This document shows, in pieces, positions 12,566 through 22,754 of a stretch of 64,000 bases of DNA. The stretch covers positions 11,346,001-11,410,000 of the forward strand of contig CM053813.1 of NCBI GenBank assembly GCA_028671895.1. Reading direction: 5' to 3'. The notes under the pieces are model-generated. The model was not told the origin of the DNA, searched no databases, and saw nothing but the letters and a program-made list of their open reading frames with translations. Position 1 is the stretch's first letter, and each line of letters starts with the position of its first letter. Both the position numbers and the translations under genes were made by a program. Origin of the DNA: Oenanthe sinensis (taxonomy: Eukaryota; Streptophyta; Magnoliopsida; Apiales; Apiaceae).

Positions 12566-13935
12566 ATGTATGTAATCTGTCATGTATGATATATTGATAT
12601 ATTCATGTTTTTTGCATGATGTCCTATTTATATATGTTTTTACTGGAGTATGACGATGTATGTGTAATCATATGATGATTATATAATCTGTATGTATATG
12701 ATACATGATATAGATGGATACTTTTGATTAGAATTGTTGTGTAAAAGACTATAATATGCATAAGATGCAGAATCGGTAGTGAATAGTAAATGTTGCTATG
12801 AAAATTATTTTTTGATGTTCACGGTGTCCTTTTGGGGAGAACAATACCTTTTTGGAATGGGAAAATCACCACGATTCAAATTGACTGCTTTACTCTTACC
12901 TACATTGTTTTATGGCAGTTTAACGATGTTAAGGGCCTCAAAACCACGATTGAATGTTTTAAAATTATGCTTTCTACTTTTCTGATTTATACATTATTTG
13001 ATTTCTATGATTCGATCATAAAAACTATGATGTAATATGTTATGTTTATGCAATATGAGATGTTATTAACTCTTATATGAGCATGATGGATATGGTTATG
13101 ACCTAATGACCTAGAGGATAATGATTTTGATTTATTGTTTCAGTTTTTAAATATGACTAGCATGTCGTCTATTCATTGTAATTAATTATCTCAAATGTAA
13201 CTGAGTTCCTATTTAAGTTCATTAAAATAGTTTTGTTTTCATTATATTATATAATTATCATTGAAAATATGCAAGCAAGGAGGCGATTCGAAAGGGATGT
13301 TGAAGCAATGAAGTATAAGACATATAATAGAATAATATTTAATACCACCATAGATTGACCTTGATTTTTCCATTAACTTGGAAATATCACATAGGATGGG
13401 TCATAACCAAACACGTTTAATTTATTCACATTACATATAGATATATGATTGCATGTGTTGATATGTATGCGAAGATATAAAAAAGGTGCATGCTTAATTA
13501 AGATTAATCATGTATGTATTGGATAAGACACCCATGTCATGCCTTGTTAAGGAAGATAAAATCATTAATGATTCAAGATTTCAAAATTGAACAAATGAAC
13601 ATGATATTCTTGTATTTATGAATCACGTAATTAAATATAAATTTCTTTTTCTAACATTGAGAGATCTTTGTCAAAAGCGAGTTACTCATAAGTAAGTCAA
13701 TTTTTTAAGTAAGACCACTTATGACTTCACCGACTACCTGGAAATCAATATATGGATGATTTTTTAAAATGAAGTATTTGATCAAGTAAAAATTGAGAAT
13801 CTCTTTACGATGGGATCATGATCGTTCATCTAATAATAAAATCCATAGATACATAATAAGTTAATTAGATGTCTTCCAATGAATAACACACATCAAAGCC
13901 TAGATTGAGAAATGGTGGGTTTGCCAAAATAAGGT
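12566..13935 (+). other. Untranslated leader of D-family relic
   Basis: It aligns with the leader of D between its primer-binding site and gag. Shared landmarks include GCATGTCGTC with the following AATGTAACT (near 13160-13205) and ACCATAGATTGACCTTGAT (near 13347). The GC-rich tandem repeat of D's leader (42356-42472) has no counterpart here. Small open frames (12779-13035) are not conserved. Confidence 0.65.
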
Positions 13936-14488
13936 TATAACACCCTAGTCCCATATTGAGTAGATCGGGATAGTTTATTCAGTATATAAGGAAGAATACA
14001 ACTACTAAGTACACCAACAAATCAAGATCTTTTGGGAACCTATGATGGGCTTGTGAATTATCCAAGTTGTTGCATTTGGGCTAGTTTACTTTGAGCTTAT
14101 TTGTGATACAGATTCAGGACTTGACCCGATTTTGAAAAAACTCTAGATTTGACCTGGGATGTCATATATGGTATCATAGCCAACGCTTGAAAACTTGATA
14201 CATATCAAGTTATCGAGTTGGGGACACGAATGGTGGTGATATTATCCTATAATGGACAGAGGTCTAGAGGTGGAGACACGAAGCTAACCTGTATTATCCC
14301 ATAATAGAAAGGTCCGATCTGGGTCTATAGGCTATATGTTCAGCCTGACGAGGGCGTCAAAAATTTAAGTGGGGGAGTTTCTAACAACCCATTCCCATAT
14401 CGAGTAGATTGAGATAATTGGTTCTGTATATAAGCAAGAGTACTATTACTAAGTGCACCAACAAATAATGATATTTTGGGGACATGTA

Positions 14489-15277
14489 TGTTAGTATTTG
14501 TGTCCTAGAGACAATACTTTTACATTTTTATAGAAAACATTTTATGAATTATAATTTATTGATTATTGAATTAATATTTATTATGACTTTATTTACTGTG
14601 TTATAAATGATAGCATAATAAATGTTCTTGAAATTTTGATATGGATTATATATCTTTAAGTATATGACTTAAAAATGAGATTATATGAAAAATATTTTTT
14701 GTTCCTAAAATTCTCTAGTCGAGTATTATTATTAAAGATAATAATAATGCACAAATACTAGTATGTTTGTTGTCTGATGACCAAATCTCATTGGTCATAG
14801 GTATATGTATGACGATACTAAAGTCAAGAACGTATGCATGTCTCAATACATGGCACTGGAATGACCCGTCGTGAGATTCTACATGTTCAATAAGTGTCAT
14901 AATTAATTCTCCCAGTGATAATGATGTAATGATCCTTAGACCTGAAACCATTATATTTCTATATGAGAATTAATATACTTTGATTACATTAAAAGTTTCC
15001 TTTGACCGGGTGATGATTAAGATGCGCATTGATTATATTATGAATCATATGAGAAATATGAATGTTATAGAAGAGATTTAATCCTCCTAATTTTAGGAGT
15101 GATATTATTAGCCTCTTTTTTGAGTGAAACTATGAATTGCATGGTCGTGCTCAAATTTTGATTTAATTTTAATAGTCTACTCATCTATCAAGAAAATAAA
15201 GATTAAATTATGAAGAGGGTGACACGAGACATGCCTCGAGTTTAATCTATAATAATAAGATTAAATGGATTATATTA
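14489..15277 (+). repeat. D-family LTR fragment inside the TRIM
   Basis: It begins TGTTAGTATTTGTGTCCTAG, matching the D LTR start (TGTTAGTGTAGGTGCCCTAG), and follows the D LTR for about half its length before stopping at 15277, where Sirevirus-like sequence begins. It is a second, separate D-family copy and is decayed like the first. Confidence 0.75.
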
Positions 15278-16340
15278 TGTTAATTCCCAGAACATGCAAT
15301 GTCAATATTTCTTGATGATTGAGAGTTCGAGAAAATATGTTTAAACAAAGTAAAACTGAAAATAAATTCAACAAAGAGATTTTAACATTACTGATGTATT
15401 GGTTTTTCCATCAGTGTATATTTTTGCTCATTGTTCCTAGGTTAGATAAAAACCTAGTTTCGTTTTTACAAGGTTAAAAAATAAATCAATTGTTCTTATA
15501 AAGTGCTCTTAGGCTAAACAGTTGATTCAAGAAATATTGTCTAACTTGTACATTTTCTAACAATGCTACCACACTTGTTTATATATTACAAGTGTGTTTT
15601 TACAATTCCTATTCTAGGATTTTTTCTACCTATCTTCCCTTTTACCTTTCTCCATTTTAGAAAAAGGTTTGAAAGACAGCTTCAGATTAAGACTTCACAG
15701 TCATCATAGACTGTCTTCCATAGGTGTGCTTTTGTCCTTTGGATCTTCAACAGATAACCTTTTTGTTTTGTCTCGATCAATTGATAATTTGTTGTTAAGC
15801 ATATCAATTGATCCTTCCTCTTATCTATCAACTGATGTTCTTCTTCGATTGATCTTTATATCTATCGACTGATAAATAGTGACTTATCGATTGATAGATG
15901 TTTTCAATCGATATATTAATCGATGGATTTTCACATCAGTTGATGGTCTTTAATACTTGACTTGGTTTCTTCGACTGATCTTCTATCCATCGATGCTTCA
16001 ATATCAACTGATCATCCTTCACTTGTATAATTTCCTGTCTTCAAATAATTATAATTTGACAGTCTAAGTTAAACATTAGTTGATGATCTATATCAATCGA
16101 TTCTAACATCAATTGATGAGAATAATATCAATTGAATTATACTTTATCGATTGAAATAGACTAAGTACACTTATGCTACTATCCAAATTATCAGTTGATT
16201 CAGATAAACACTTCAACTAATAAATAGTTTCCTGATCAATTGATATTTATAATTTTCATATCAATTGATCAGTACATCAATTAAAATTTCTATGATTCTA
16301 AGATTAAAGTTATCATAATATTACATATAGATTCCTAACG
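15278..16340 (-). repeat. 3' LTR of the Sirevirus-like fragment
   Basis: The plus-strand view starts TGTTAATTCCCAG and ends ATTCCTAACG, about 1,063 bp, with the final CA decayed to CG. From 15770 to 16290 it is filled with variants of ATCAATTGAT and ATCGATTGAT (more than fifteen), which are palindromic or nearly so. The open frame 15669-15872 is made of these repeats and is not a gene. Confidence 0.65.
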
Positions 16341-16524
16341 ATCTCCCCCTATTTGTGTCTTTGACATGAACAAGCATAAATCTACTTGATGATAACAAAA
16401 CCCTTAATTATTTTTATTCAGATAGAATCAAGAAATTTAAATAGCACTTTGAATTTTGGAAATACCAGTTTGATGAATAACTTCTGCAAGCTGCTCCAAT
16501 GTCTTCACCATCTTCATAATCCAA

Positions 16525-17049
16525 TTAGTTTTTCTTCTTTCTCTTCTCAGCATTTTCCTTTAATTGTCTCATGAATGAACTCCTCAAAATTGTTTCATCT
16601 CTGTCAGTCTCTCCAAGTTGCCTCATAAGGTAGTGAATTTCTTCATCTGTGATTTTGTCCAGATATTTGCAGTTATCAAAGAACTTTGTATTGCCCTCCA
16701 CATCTGTAAAAATCATTGCATATTTTGGCTCCAACACCACCTTTTTGACTTGAGACTTCCATAGCTTAAGGGGTGAATCAGGTTCAGCTTCTGCCTTTGA
16801 TCTCTTTATCTTTGAGATTTGATGTTGAATTTCCTGAGCAATTGTTGTATTGAGTTTGTACTTTTTATTAAGTAGAGGAAGAATGGTCTTCAGTACATTG
16901 TAGCTTTGCTTCATTATCACCTTTACTGAATAAGTGATTTTTACTCCATTTTCATACTCCAACGTCATTGATTCTTCTTGGTTAGAGGTTGCAGGGTGAG
17001 TTTTTACTCCTATCAACCCTTTTTCACTTATCACTGGTATTCCTTTCAT
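16525..17049 (-). pseudogene. Accessory (env-like position) ORF, C-terminal part
   Basis: An uninterrupted 174-codon frame lies between the polypurine tract and the truncation. It contains PKYAMIFTDVEGNTKFFDN, a predicted helical charged stretch (QHQISKIKRSKAEAE) and a very basic C-terminus ending ENAEKRKKKN. In position and in its lysine-rich end it parallels the accessory ORF of the complete Sirevirus (22755-25322), whose end is EEERKKSRF. Function is unknown; it follows pol, where Sireviruses are known to carry an extra, sometimes env-like, ORF. The N-terminal part is missing. Confidence 0.55.
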
Positions 17050-17397
17050 ATCATAGCCTTCAATTGTTACCTCCTCCTTGATTTCTTCTTGTTTAACCTA
17101 GAAGTTTTCCTGAACCACTATTTCTTAAGTAGAACATTTTTCATGTTTATTCCACTTTGTTGATGCTTAAAATCCTTCACTGTAATGGGTTTTTAGATTA
17201 CCCAAGTTTTTGCATTTTGACAAATTTACTCCGAGCTTACTTGTGATATGGATTTAAGGCTCGACCCGATCTTGAAAAAACTTGAGATTTGACCCAGGAT
17301 GTCACAAAAGTGCTCTCAATCTATAATGGTAAAACATGCTAAGTAAATGTCATACTTAATTTGTTGAATCATTGAGTCTAACTTCTTTGCGTGATCA

Positions 17398-20385
17398 GTC
17401 CTTGACAAGGACAAACTAATAGAAACCAACTTTCTCGATTAAAATAGGAATTTGAGGATCGTCCTCAAGCTGGAGCGAAAGCTCCATGTCATTGAAATTC
17501 TTTCTCCTACTCATCCGACTGAGGACACAACTCGTGTTCAATAAAATATTTATCAGAAGCATATTAATTATGTGACTGATATTACATGTCTCATGTTGGC
17601 AACTATGAGTTCTGAGCTTCAAAAATAACATGAGCATATGGATGCTTATGAGATGATTGAATACCTTAAAGATTGTTTTTGGGACTGGCTCGCCAAGAAA
17701 GGCTCGTGAGCAAGGCAATGTATGCTTACAAATAGGGAGAGCGTGACCAGGGTCAACCACATGTTATGAAGATGATCTCTTATATTGAGTACTTTGACAC
17801 TTTGGGTTTCCCCATTGGTCTAAAAGCCCAAATGGACTTGATCATGCAATCTTTCAACAATAATTTTTCTCAGTTTTTTATGAACTACAACATGAATGAG
17901 ATCGACATAACACCCATTGAATCATTAGATGTATGAAGAACTACTGAAACCAACATGAAAAAGGTTGCACCTGATCCCATATTGATGGTGGACAATAAAA
18001 GTAAGGCCAAAGGGAAAGGAAAAAGGAAGGAAAAGAAGTAGAAGATTGGATCTGCTTCTGCTCCTAAGCCAAATACTAATCCTAAACTGGCTTCAAAGCT
18101 TACAGGTGCTATTTCTAAGGGTGATTGTCACTACTATGGTAAACCAGGTCATTGGAAGATGAACTGCCATGCTTATTTAGAGGATCTAAAGAAGAAAAAG
18201 ACTGTTCAGACTTTTGTTGCTTCAGGTATTAATATTATAGATGTCGATTTGTCTACTTCTACATCATGGGTAAATTGAATGTGGTTCTCACATTTTTAGA
18301 AATGTGTAGGAACTGCAAATGAGTAGGACTTTGATAGGAGGAGAGGTCGACCGACGAGTTGGCAATGGAGCAAAGTTTGTTGTTTTAGCTGTAAGAACTT
18401 ATCATTTATTGTTGCCCACTGGGCTTATTTTAGAACATGAAAATTGTTTTTACGTGTCTGTAATTTGTAGAAATATTATTTCAGTTTCTTGTTTGGACAA
18501 GACAGGTTTTACGTTTTTAATTAAGAACAATAGTTATTTTGTTTCTTTGAATAATGTTACTTATGGGTTTGTACGTTTATTTAATAGTTTAAATGTTTTT
18601 GATTTAGACACTCTTATCAATAATGTGAATAGCAAATACCTTAAGACTAATGCCTCAAATCATATGTACCTCTGGCACTGTCGTTTAGGCCATATAAATG
18701 AGAAACACATTTCCAAATTATATAAGGATGTATACTTAGATAAGTTTTATTTTTAATCATACGAAGAAGGTGAAACTTGTCTCATTAGAAATATGACAAA
18801 AGCTCCTTTTACCGGACAAGGTGAAAGCGACACCGAACGATTAGAAGTTATACATAGTGATGTATATGGTCATATGTGTATGATGGAAATATGTGGATTT
18901 TACTACTTCATAACGTTCACTGATGATTTAGGTAGATATGTATATGTGTATCTTTTCAAGAAGAAATCCATACTTTTGAAAAACTCAAAGAATATAAAGC
19001 TGAAGTAGAAAAGCAAATTAAAGGAAGAATAAAGACTCTATGATCTGATCATGGAGGTAAATACCTAAGCCATGAGTTTAGGAGTTTCATAAAGAAGTGT
19101 GATATTGTATCACAACTCACTTCTACTAGAACACCACAATGTAATGGAGTTTCTAAGAGGAGAAATCATACCTTGTTGAACATAGTGCGATCAATGATGA
19201 ATCACGCAGATCTTCCAATTAGTTTCTAGGGTTATGCCTTGGAGATTGATGCATACACACTTAACAGAGTTCCTACTAAAACGGTTCAAAACACCTCAAA
19301 TGAGATATGTAGTAAGAAACATCATATAACATGTCATTTATGAAAGTTTGGGGATGTGAGTCATTTCTGAAATGTTTGATCTCTGACAAGCTAGAACCAA
19401 AATCAGGAAAATGTAATTTTCTGGGATATCAAAATGAAATAAAGGGTTATTCTTTCTATAATACTTCTGAGAACAAAATGTTTGTTGCTCGAACTATTCT
19501 GTTCTTTGAAAGAGAAATGATTTCTAACAAAAATAGTGGGAGGACAATAGATCTCGATGAAGTTCGAGACCTACATGATAATATTGAACCAGATGAGGGA
19601 CTCGAGCAGAATATACAAGAAATGTTGATAACACTACTTAAGAAACACATGTTGTTCGTAGGTCTGATAGGATTCGCCATGAGCTCGAGAGATATTATAA
19701 ATTTCTCTTGACACAAGATGGCGTTGTGATGCTTGTGGATGAAGATTAGCCTCTCACCTACCAAGATGCTATGAACATTCTAGTAAGAGATGGCTTTAAG
19801 CCATGAAATCTGATATGCAATTCATGTATGAAAACCATATATGGACTTTGCTTGATCCACCTTAAAGGGAAAAATATATAGGGTGCAAATGGGTTTTCAA
19901 GAAGAAGATCGACATGAATGGCAATGTATAGACCTATAAAAGGCACGACTGGTGGCAAAAGATTTCCAGAAAATTCATGGTATTGACTATCACTACACCT
20001 AAATTGCTTATTGTAACCACATTATAAAAAATTTACCAAAAACTGTTGCAATTGATACACCAGTTCTGAATTATCGTAACACTTTTTAAAACCGTAACGA
20101 TAGAAGTTGAAAAATTAGAAAGAATTTAAAATTTACAGTTTATTGCAATGGTTTTAAATATTGTTGCAATAAAGAGCATTTTTGGGCCCAAAACGTTTGT
20201 CGGGATACTAAAATTTTTTCACCAGTGTCTATGGTCAAGTCAATCAGGATTTTGCTTGTTGTTGCTGCTTACTATGACTATGAAATTTGGAAAATGGATG
20301 TCAAGACAGTTTTCTTAAACGAGAGCCTTGAAGATGATGCGTACATAAAACAGTCTGAGGGTTTAGTTGATTCAAAAAATATTTC
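17398..20385 (+). pseudogene. gag-pol of the D-family relic (truncated, many breaks)
   Basis: The segment follows D's polyprotein. gag (17398-18240) keeps a knuckle region CHYYGKPGHWKMNC, with the second cysteine changed to tyrosine. An integrase zinc segment lies at 18660-18790 (HCRLGHINEKHISKL). The integrase core follows at 18793-19330, then the linker (19331-19711), and the RT start after 19800 (GCKWVFKKKIDMNGN, with frameshifts). The three longest open pieces are 18319-18756, 18793-19008 and 19331-19711. A 237-bp insert lies at 19991-20227. The match to D ends near 20385 before the YVDD motif, so RT is truncated and RNase H is absent. Confidence 0.85.
19991..20227. mobile_element. Small CACTA-like insert in RT of the relic
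   Basis: D's sequence is continuous here, whereas the relic gains about 220 bp. The insert starts CACTACACC and ends CACCAGTG, and contains GTTGCAAT, TTGCAATGG and CCGTAACG phrases that resemble CACTA subterminal repeats. The right border is uncertain because D itself carries CTCACCAGTG at this point. No clear 3-bp target duplication was found. Confidence 0.4.
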
Positions 20386-21006
20386 AACATAATCACAATT
20401 ATATTTTCATGAGTGTTACAAAACTATGTTACATTAGTTATCTTGATATTTTCCTACTGGAACATTATCATTCTCGTGTTACCATAGCCATATTAATGTG
20501 TTGCTATAATTAGAAAGTGTTACTGCGACATGTGTGAATTTGTGTTGTAATAGAGTATTAATAAACAAAATTTTATTTTTTAACACAAGATTAAATATAT
20601 ATAATTATTTGACTTTAAAATTAATTAATTTTAATAAAAAATTAACGAATTATGTAAAAATATAAGGTCGATCAAATAAATGAATAATTCTTTTTTTTTA
20701 AATAAAGTAATTATAATTTTTTAATATACAAATTTTAATTTTGAACACAAAAATATTAAATTTTAAATAATCTTATCATATGACCTTGAAGCTATTTAAT
20801 TTTGATAAAAATAAAAAGCATATTTATAAATATATAAATTGTACTAAATTATTGATGATTTTATTGTTATAAGTAATAATAAAAAATTATAGAATTTGTA
20901 ATGAATAATTAATTAAAAAAACTCAAAATAACAATTTATAAAATACATAGATCGAATAAAAGATTCGGTACATAAAATAAAGGACGGGGTTTGAATTTTT
21001 GGGACA
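20386..21006. other. AT-rich stretch, nothing coding
   Basis: The first 190 bases contain several GTTAC and GTTGC phrases like those in the CACTA-like insert upstream, then the stretch becomes plain AT-rich DNA. It forms the left flank of the Harbinger element. Confidence 0.4.
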
Positions 21007-21085
21007 TAAAAGTATCTCCAAGGCACTTGACTCTTTACCAATATATCTACCAGTTTGACAAGTACAGGGGCTTGACATGAAAATT

Positions 21086-22290
21086 TGTTAGGTCCAAAGT
21101 GTTGTAGAGGGGGGGGGATGAATACAACTGTTTCGAATAATGAGAGAAAATGAAATAAATGCAGGTAATAAATGATGACACAGAATTTCAAGAATATATC
21201 ATTATATTCATTGAAGGATTTGCTACAACATTCATAAAAGCATCATAATCAGTTGAACAATAAATACAGCAATTAAAGCTTGATTCAACTGATTCTCTCT
21301 CACTTTCTTTTTACAGTAAATGCTCTCTTTTAAAAAAAATACAAATAGAAAGTACAGAGATTGCTAAAAAGTCCTCTTTACAAATAAAACAAAGTGCTGC
21401 TTTTATAATGTCTTGTAGTCTTGATCTTGTCCTTTTTGTATACGTGGCCCAATCAGGACTCGTCAACAAAAAGTACTTTCCCAACCACCCTGGATCAACC
21501 GTTCACAATAAGCCACTTGTCCCTTGAACATTAAATGCTACATATCGACCCGCATCTCGATCTCGGCCTGGACCCATCTCGATCTCGATCTTTGTTGACA
21601 ATCTCGATCTCGATCTCGATCTGTGAAAATCTCGATCTCGATCTATGAGAATCTCGATCTCGATCTGTGAGAATCTCGATCTCGATCTTTGAGAATCTCG
21701 AACTCGATCTCGATCTGCCGTGGATAGACATTTGCCTTAGCAAATATGCACTCATCCAATGTTGACCTTCTTTAGTGACTAATTGAGGATTAACCTTTAT
21801 GAGCAAGTTTCCCTAGCTTCTTCAATTTCTTTTCCTTACTCAATTCAAATGAGATCTTCTATTACTGACATGAACTTGCCTCCAATGTCCTGACACTTGA
21901 TGCAATGGTCTGGTTCATAAGTGACTAGTCTTGTAGGGGTTCTTGCTTCTGAATGTCAGTTCTCATTTGTTGATTAACCTTTACATTATCCAGATGTTGA
22001 GATACATTACATGAAATCACTTTGGTCTTCTTGATACTTCTTTGACATTAATTTGATTCTCCATTAGATAAGTTAGGGCATGAGCAATACTGAGATTGAA
22101 CTTCTTCTCACTTATGCATCCTTGATTAACCAAATTAGTTACTTGTAGTTACCAAGTATCATTACCATTTCTTCAGTTGATTGATTCCATGTGCTTCTTC
22201 AGTTTCTCTTGTTTTGTTGTTGTTTTATCTTTTACCTAGTTGAGTTATATAGTAATTAAGTGTTACAAGTTAGTACACCTATGCCTTTCA
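21086..22290 (-). repeat. 3' LTR of the Sirevirus
   Basis: It starts TGTTAGGTCCAAAG and ends ATGCCTTTCA in plus-strand view, 1,205 bp. It is paired with the LTR at 31802-33025. A motif array lies at 21540-21716. The 91-codon frame at 21531-21806 is a translation of that array (alternating charged dipeptides), not a gene. Confidence 0.95.
21540..21716. repeat. CTCGATCTCGATCT array in 3' LTR
   Basis: About six units of roughly 21 bp (AATCTCGATCTCGATCTNTGA) are visible. The 5' LTR has one unit more (32267-32452). TCGA and GATC are both short palindromes, so the array is dense in CG sites. Confidence 0.9.
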
Positions 22291-22306
22291 ATCTCCCCCT
22301 ATTTGA
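22291..22306 (-). other. Polypurine tract of the Sirevirus
   Basis: On the minus strand it reads AAATAGGGGGAGAT immediately before the 3' LTR. This is the plus-strand priming site for reverse transcription and the main mark of the element's 3' end. The same tract is found beside the other Sirevirus-like LTR (16342-16356). Confidence 0.85.
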
Positions 22307-22754
22307 TTGTCTAACAATGACAACCAAATTCACAATGAGGATAACTCAACTAACCAGGGACTGAAAAAGATAAAATAACATTCATAAACGATCATGTCAA
22401 CTTGCATAATGCTTGGCTTGATTAACTAACTTCATGTCTATCACTGATACTTCAAGTGCCAAAATTGGACACCTGTTGGCTCGATCAAATGGCTTCATGC
22501 TCTTTTAGAGATTTTCTCTAAGTACTTTTAAGAGCACGGTCCACTCAATCTTCAATTATCCTTCTGAAGTCCTTTTAGCAGTATTACCACCGCCGAACTT
22601 CGCGAAATAATTGACGCCTAATATAAACCAGTTTCAAGACACTTAGCTAACTAACTTCTACCTTACACTACACAAGAAAACAGATAATGTACTTACAATG
22701 CAGGAAAACAAGAAAACAAATTACAACACAAAGAAACATTACAAGCTTAATACA

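Larger units (their letters stand above)
15278..17181 (-). mobile_element. 3' end of another Sirevirus-like copia (minus strand)
   Basis: It consists of an LTR (about 15278-16340), a polypurine tract CTCCCCCTATTTGTG (plus-strand view, 16342-16356) and the end of an accessory open frame (16525-17049). The order and the tract match the 3' end of the complete element at 21086-33025, where CTCCCCCTATTTGATT sits next to the LTR. The rest of the element is absent: TRIM sequence resumes at about 17182. Confidence 0.7.
13936..17306 (+). mobile_element. TRIM-like miniature LTR element, 3' LTR split by later inserts
   Basis: A 5' LTR of about 231 bp (13936-14166) is followed by a primer-binding site TGGTATCATAGCC (14169-14181), a roughly 200-bp non-coding interior with a polypurine tract GTGGGGGAG (14369-14377) and a 3' LTR starting at 14380. 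The 3' LTR matches the 5' LTR up to about 14487, is interrupted, and resumes at about 17182 to 17306 (GACCCGATCTTGAAAAAAC and GGATGTCACA). Removing the insert leaves an element of about 670 bp. It lies in the leader/gag junction of the D-family relic. LTR tips have lost the canonical TG. TSDs were not established. Confidence 0.7.
5912..20385 (+). mobile_element. Old D-family copia relic, heavily interrupted
   Basis: Four separated segments align in order with intact element D (40356-49379): LTR remnant 5912-7443, leader pieces 7444-7522 and 12566-13935, and gag-pol 17398-20385. The gaps are filled by other transposons. The 3' part of pol (after the first RT motifs) and the 3' LTR are missing. 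The alignment was made by eye using shared phrases such as GCATTACTAGATGCCG (LTR) and GAATTTGAGGATCGTCCTCA (gag). The many stops and indels show it is far older than D. Confidence 0.8.

Noticed and set aside
13936..14166. TRIM as a Cassandra element (LTR with 5S rRNA-like sequence)
   Set aside because: No 5S internal promoter boxes could be read in the LTR; kept as an unassigned TRIM.
21531..21806. 91- and 96-codon frames rich in Arg-Ser-Asp repeats in the Sirevirus LTRs (also 32251-32541)
   Set aside because: Direct translation of the CTCGATCTCGATCT array; low complexity and inside an LTR.
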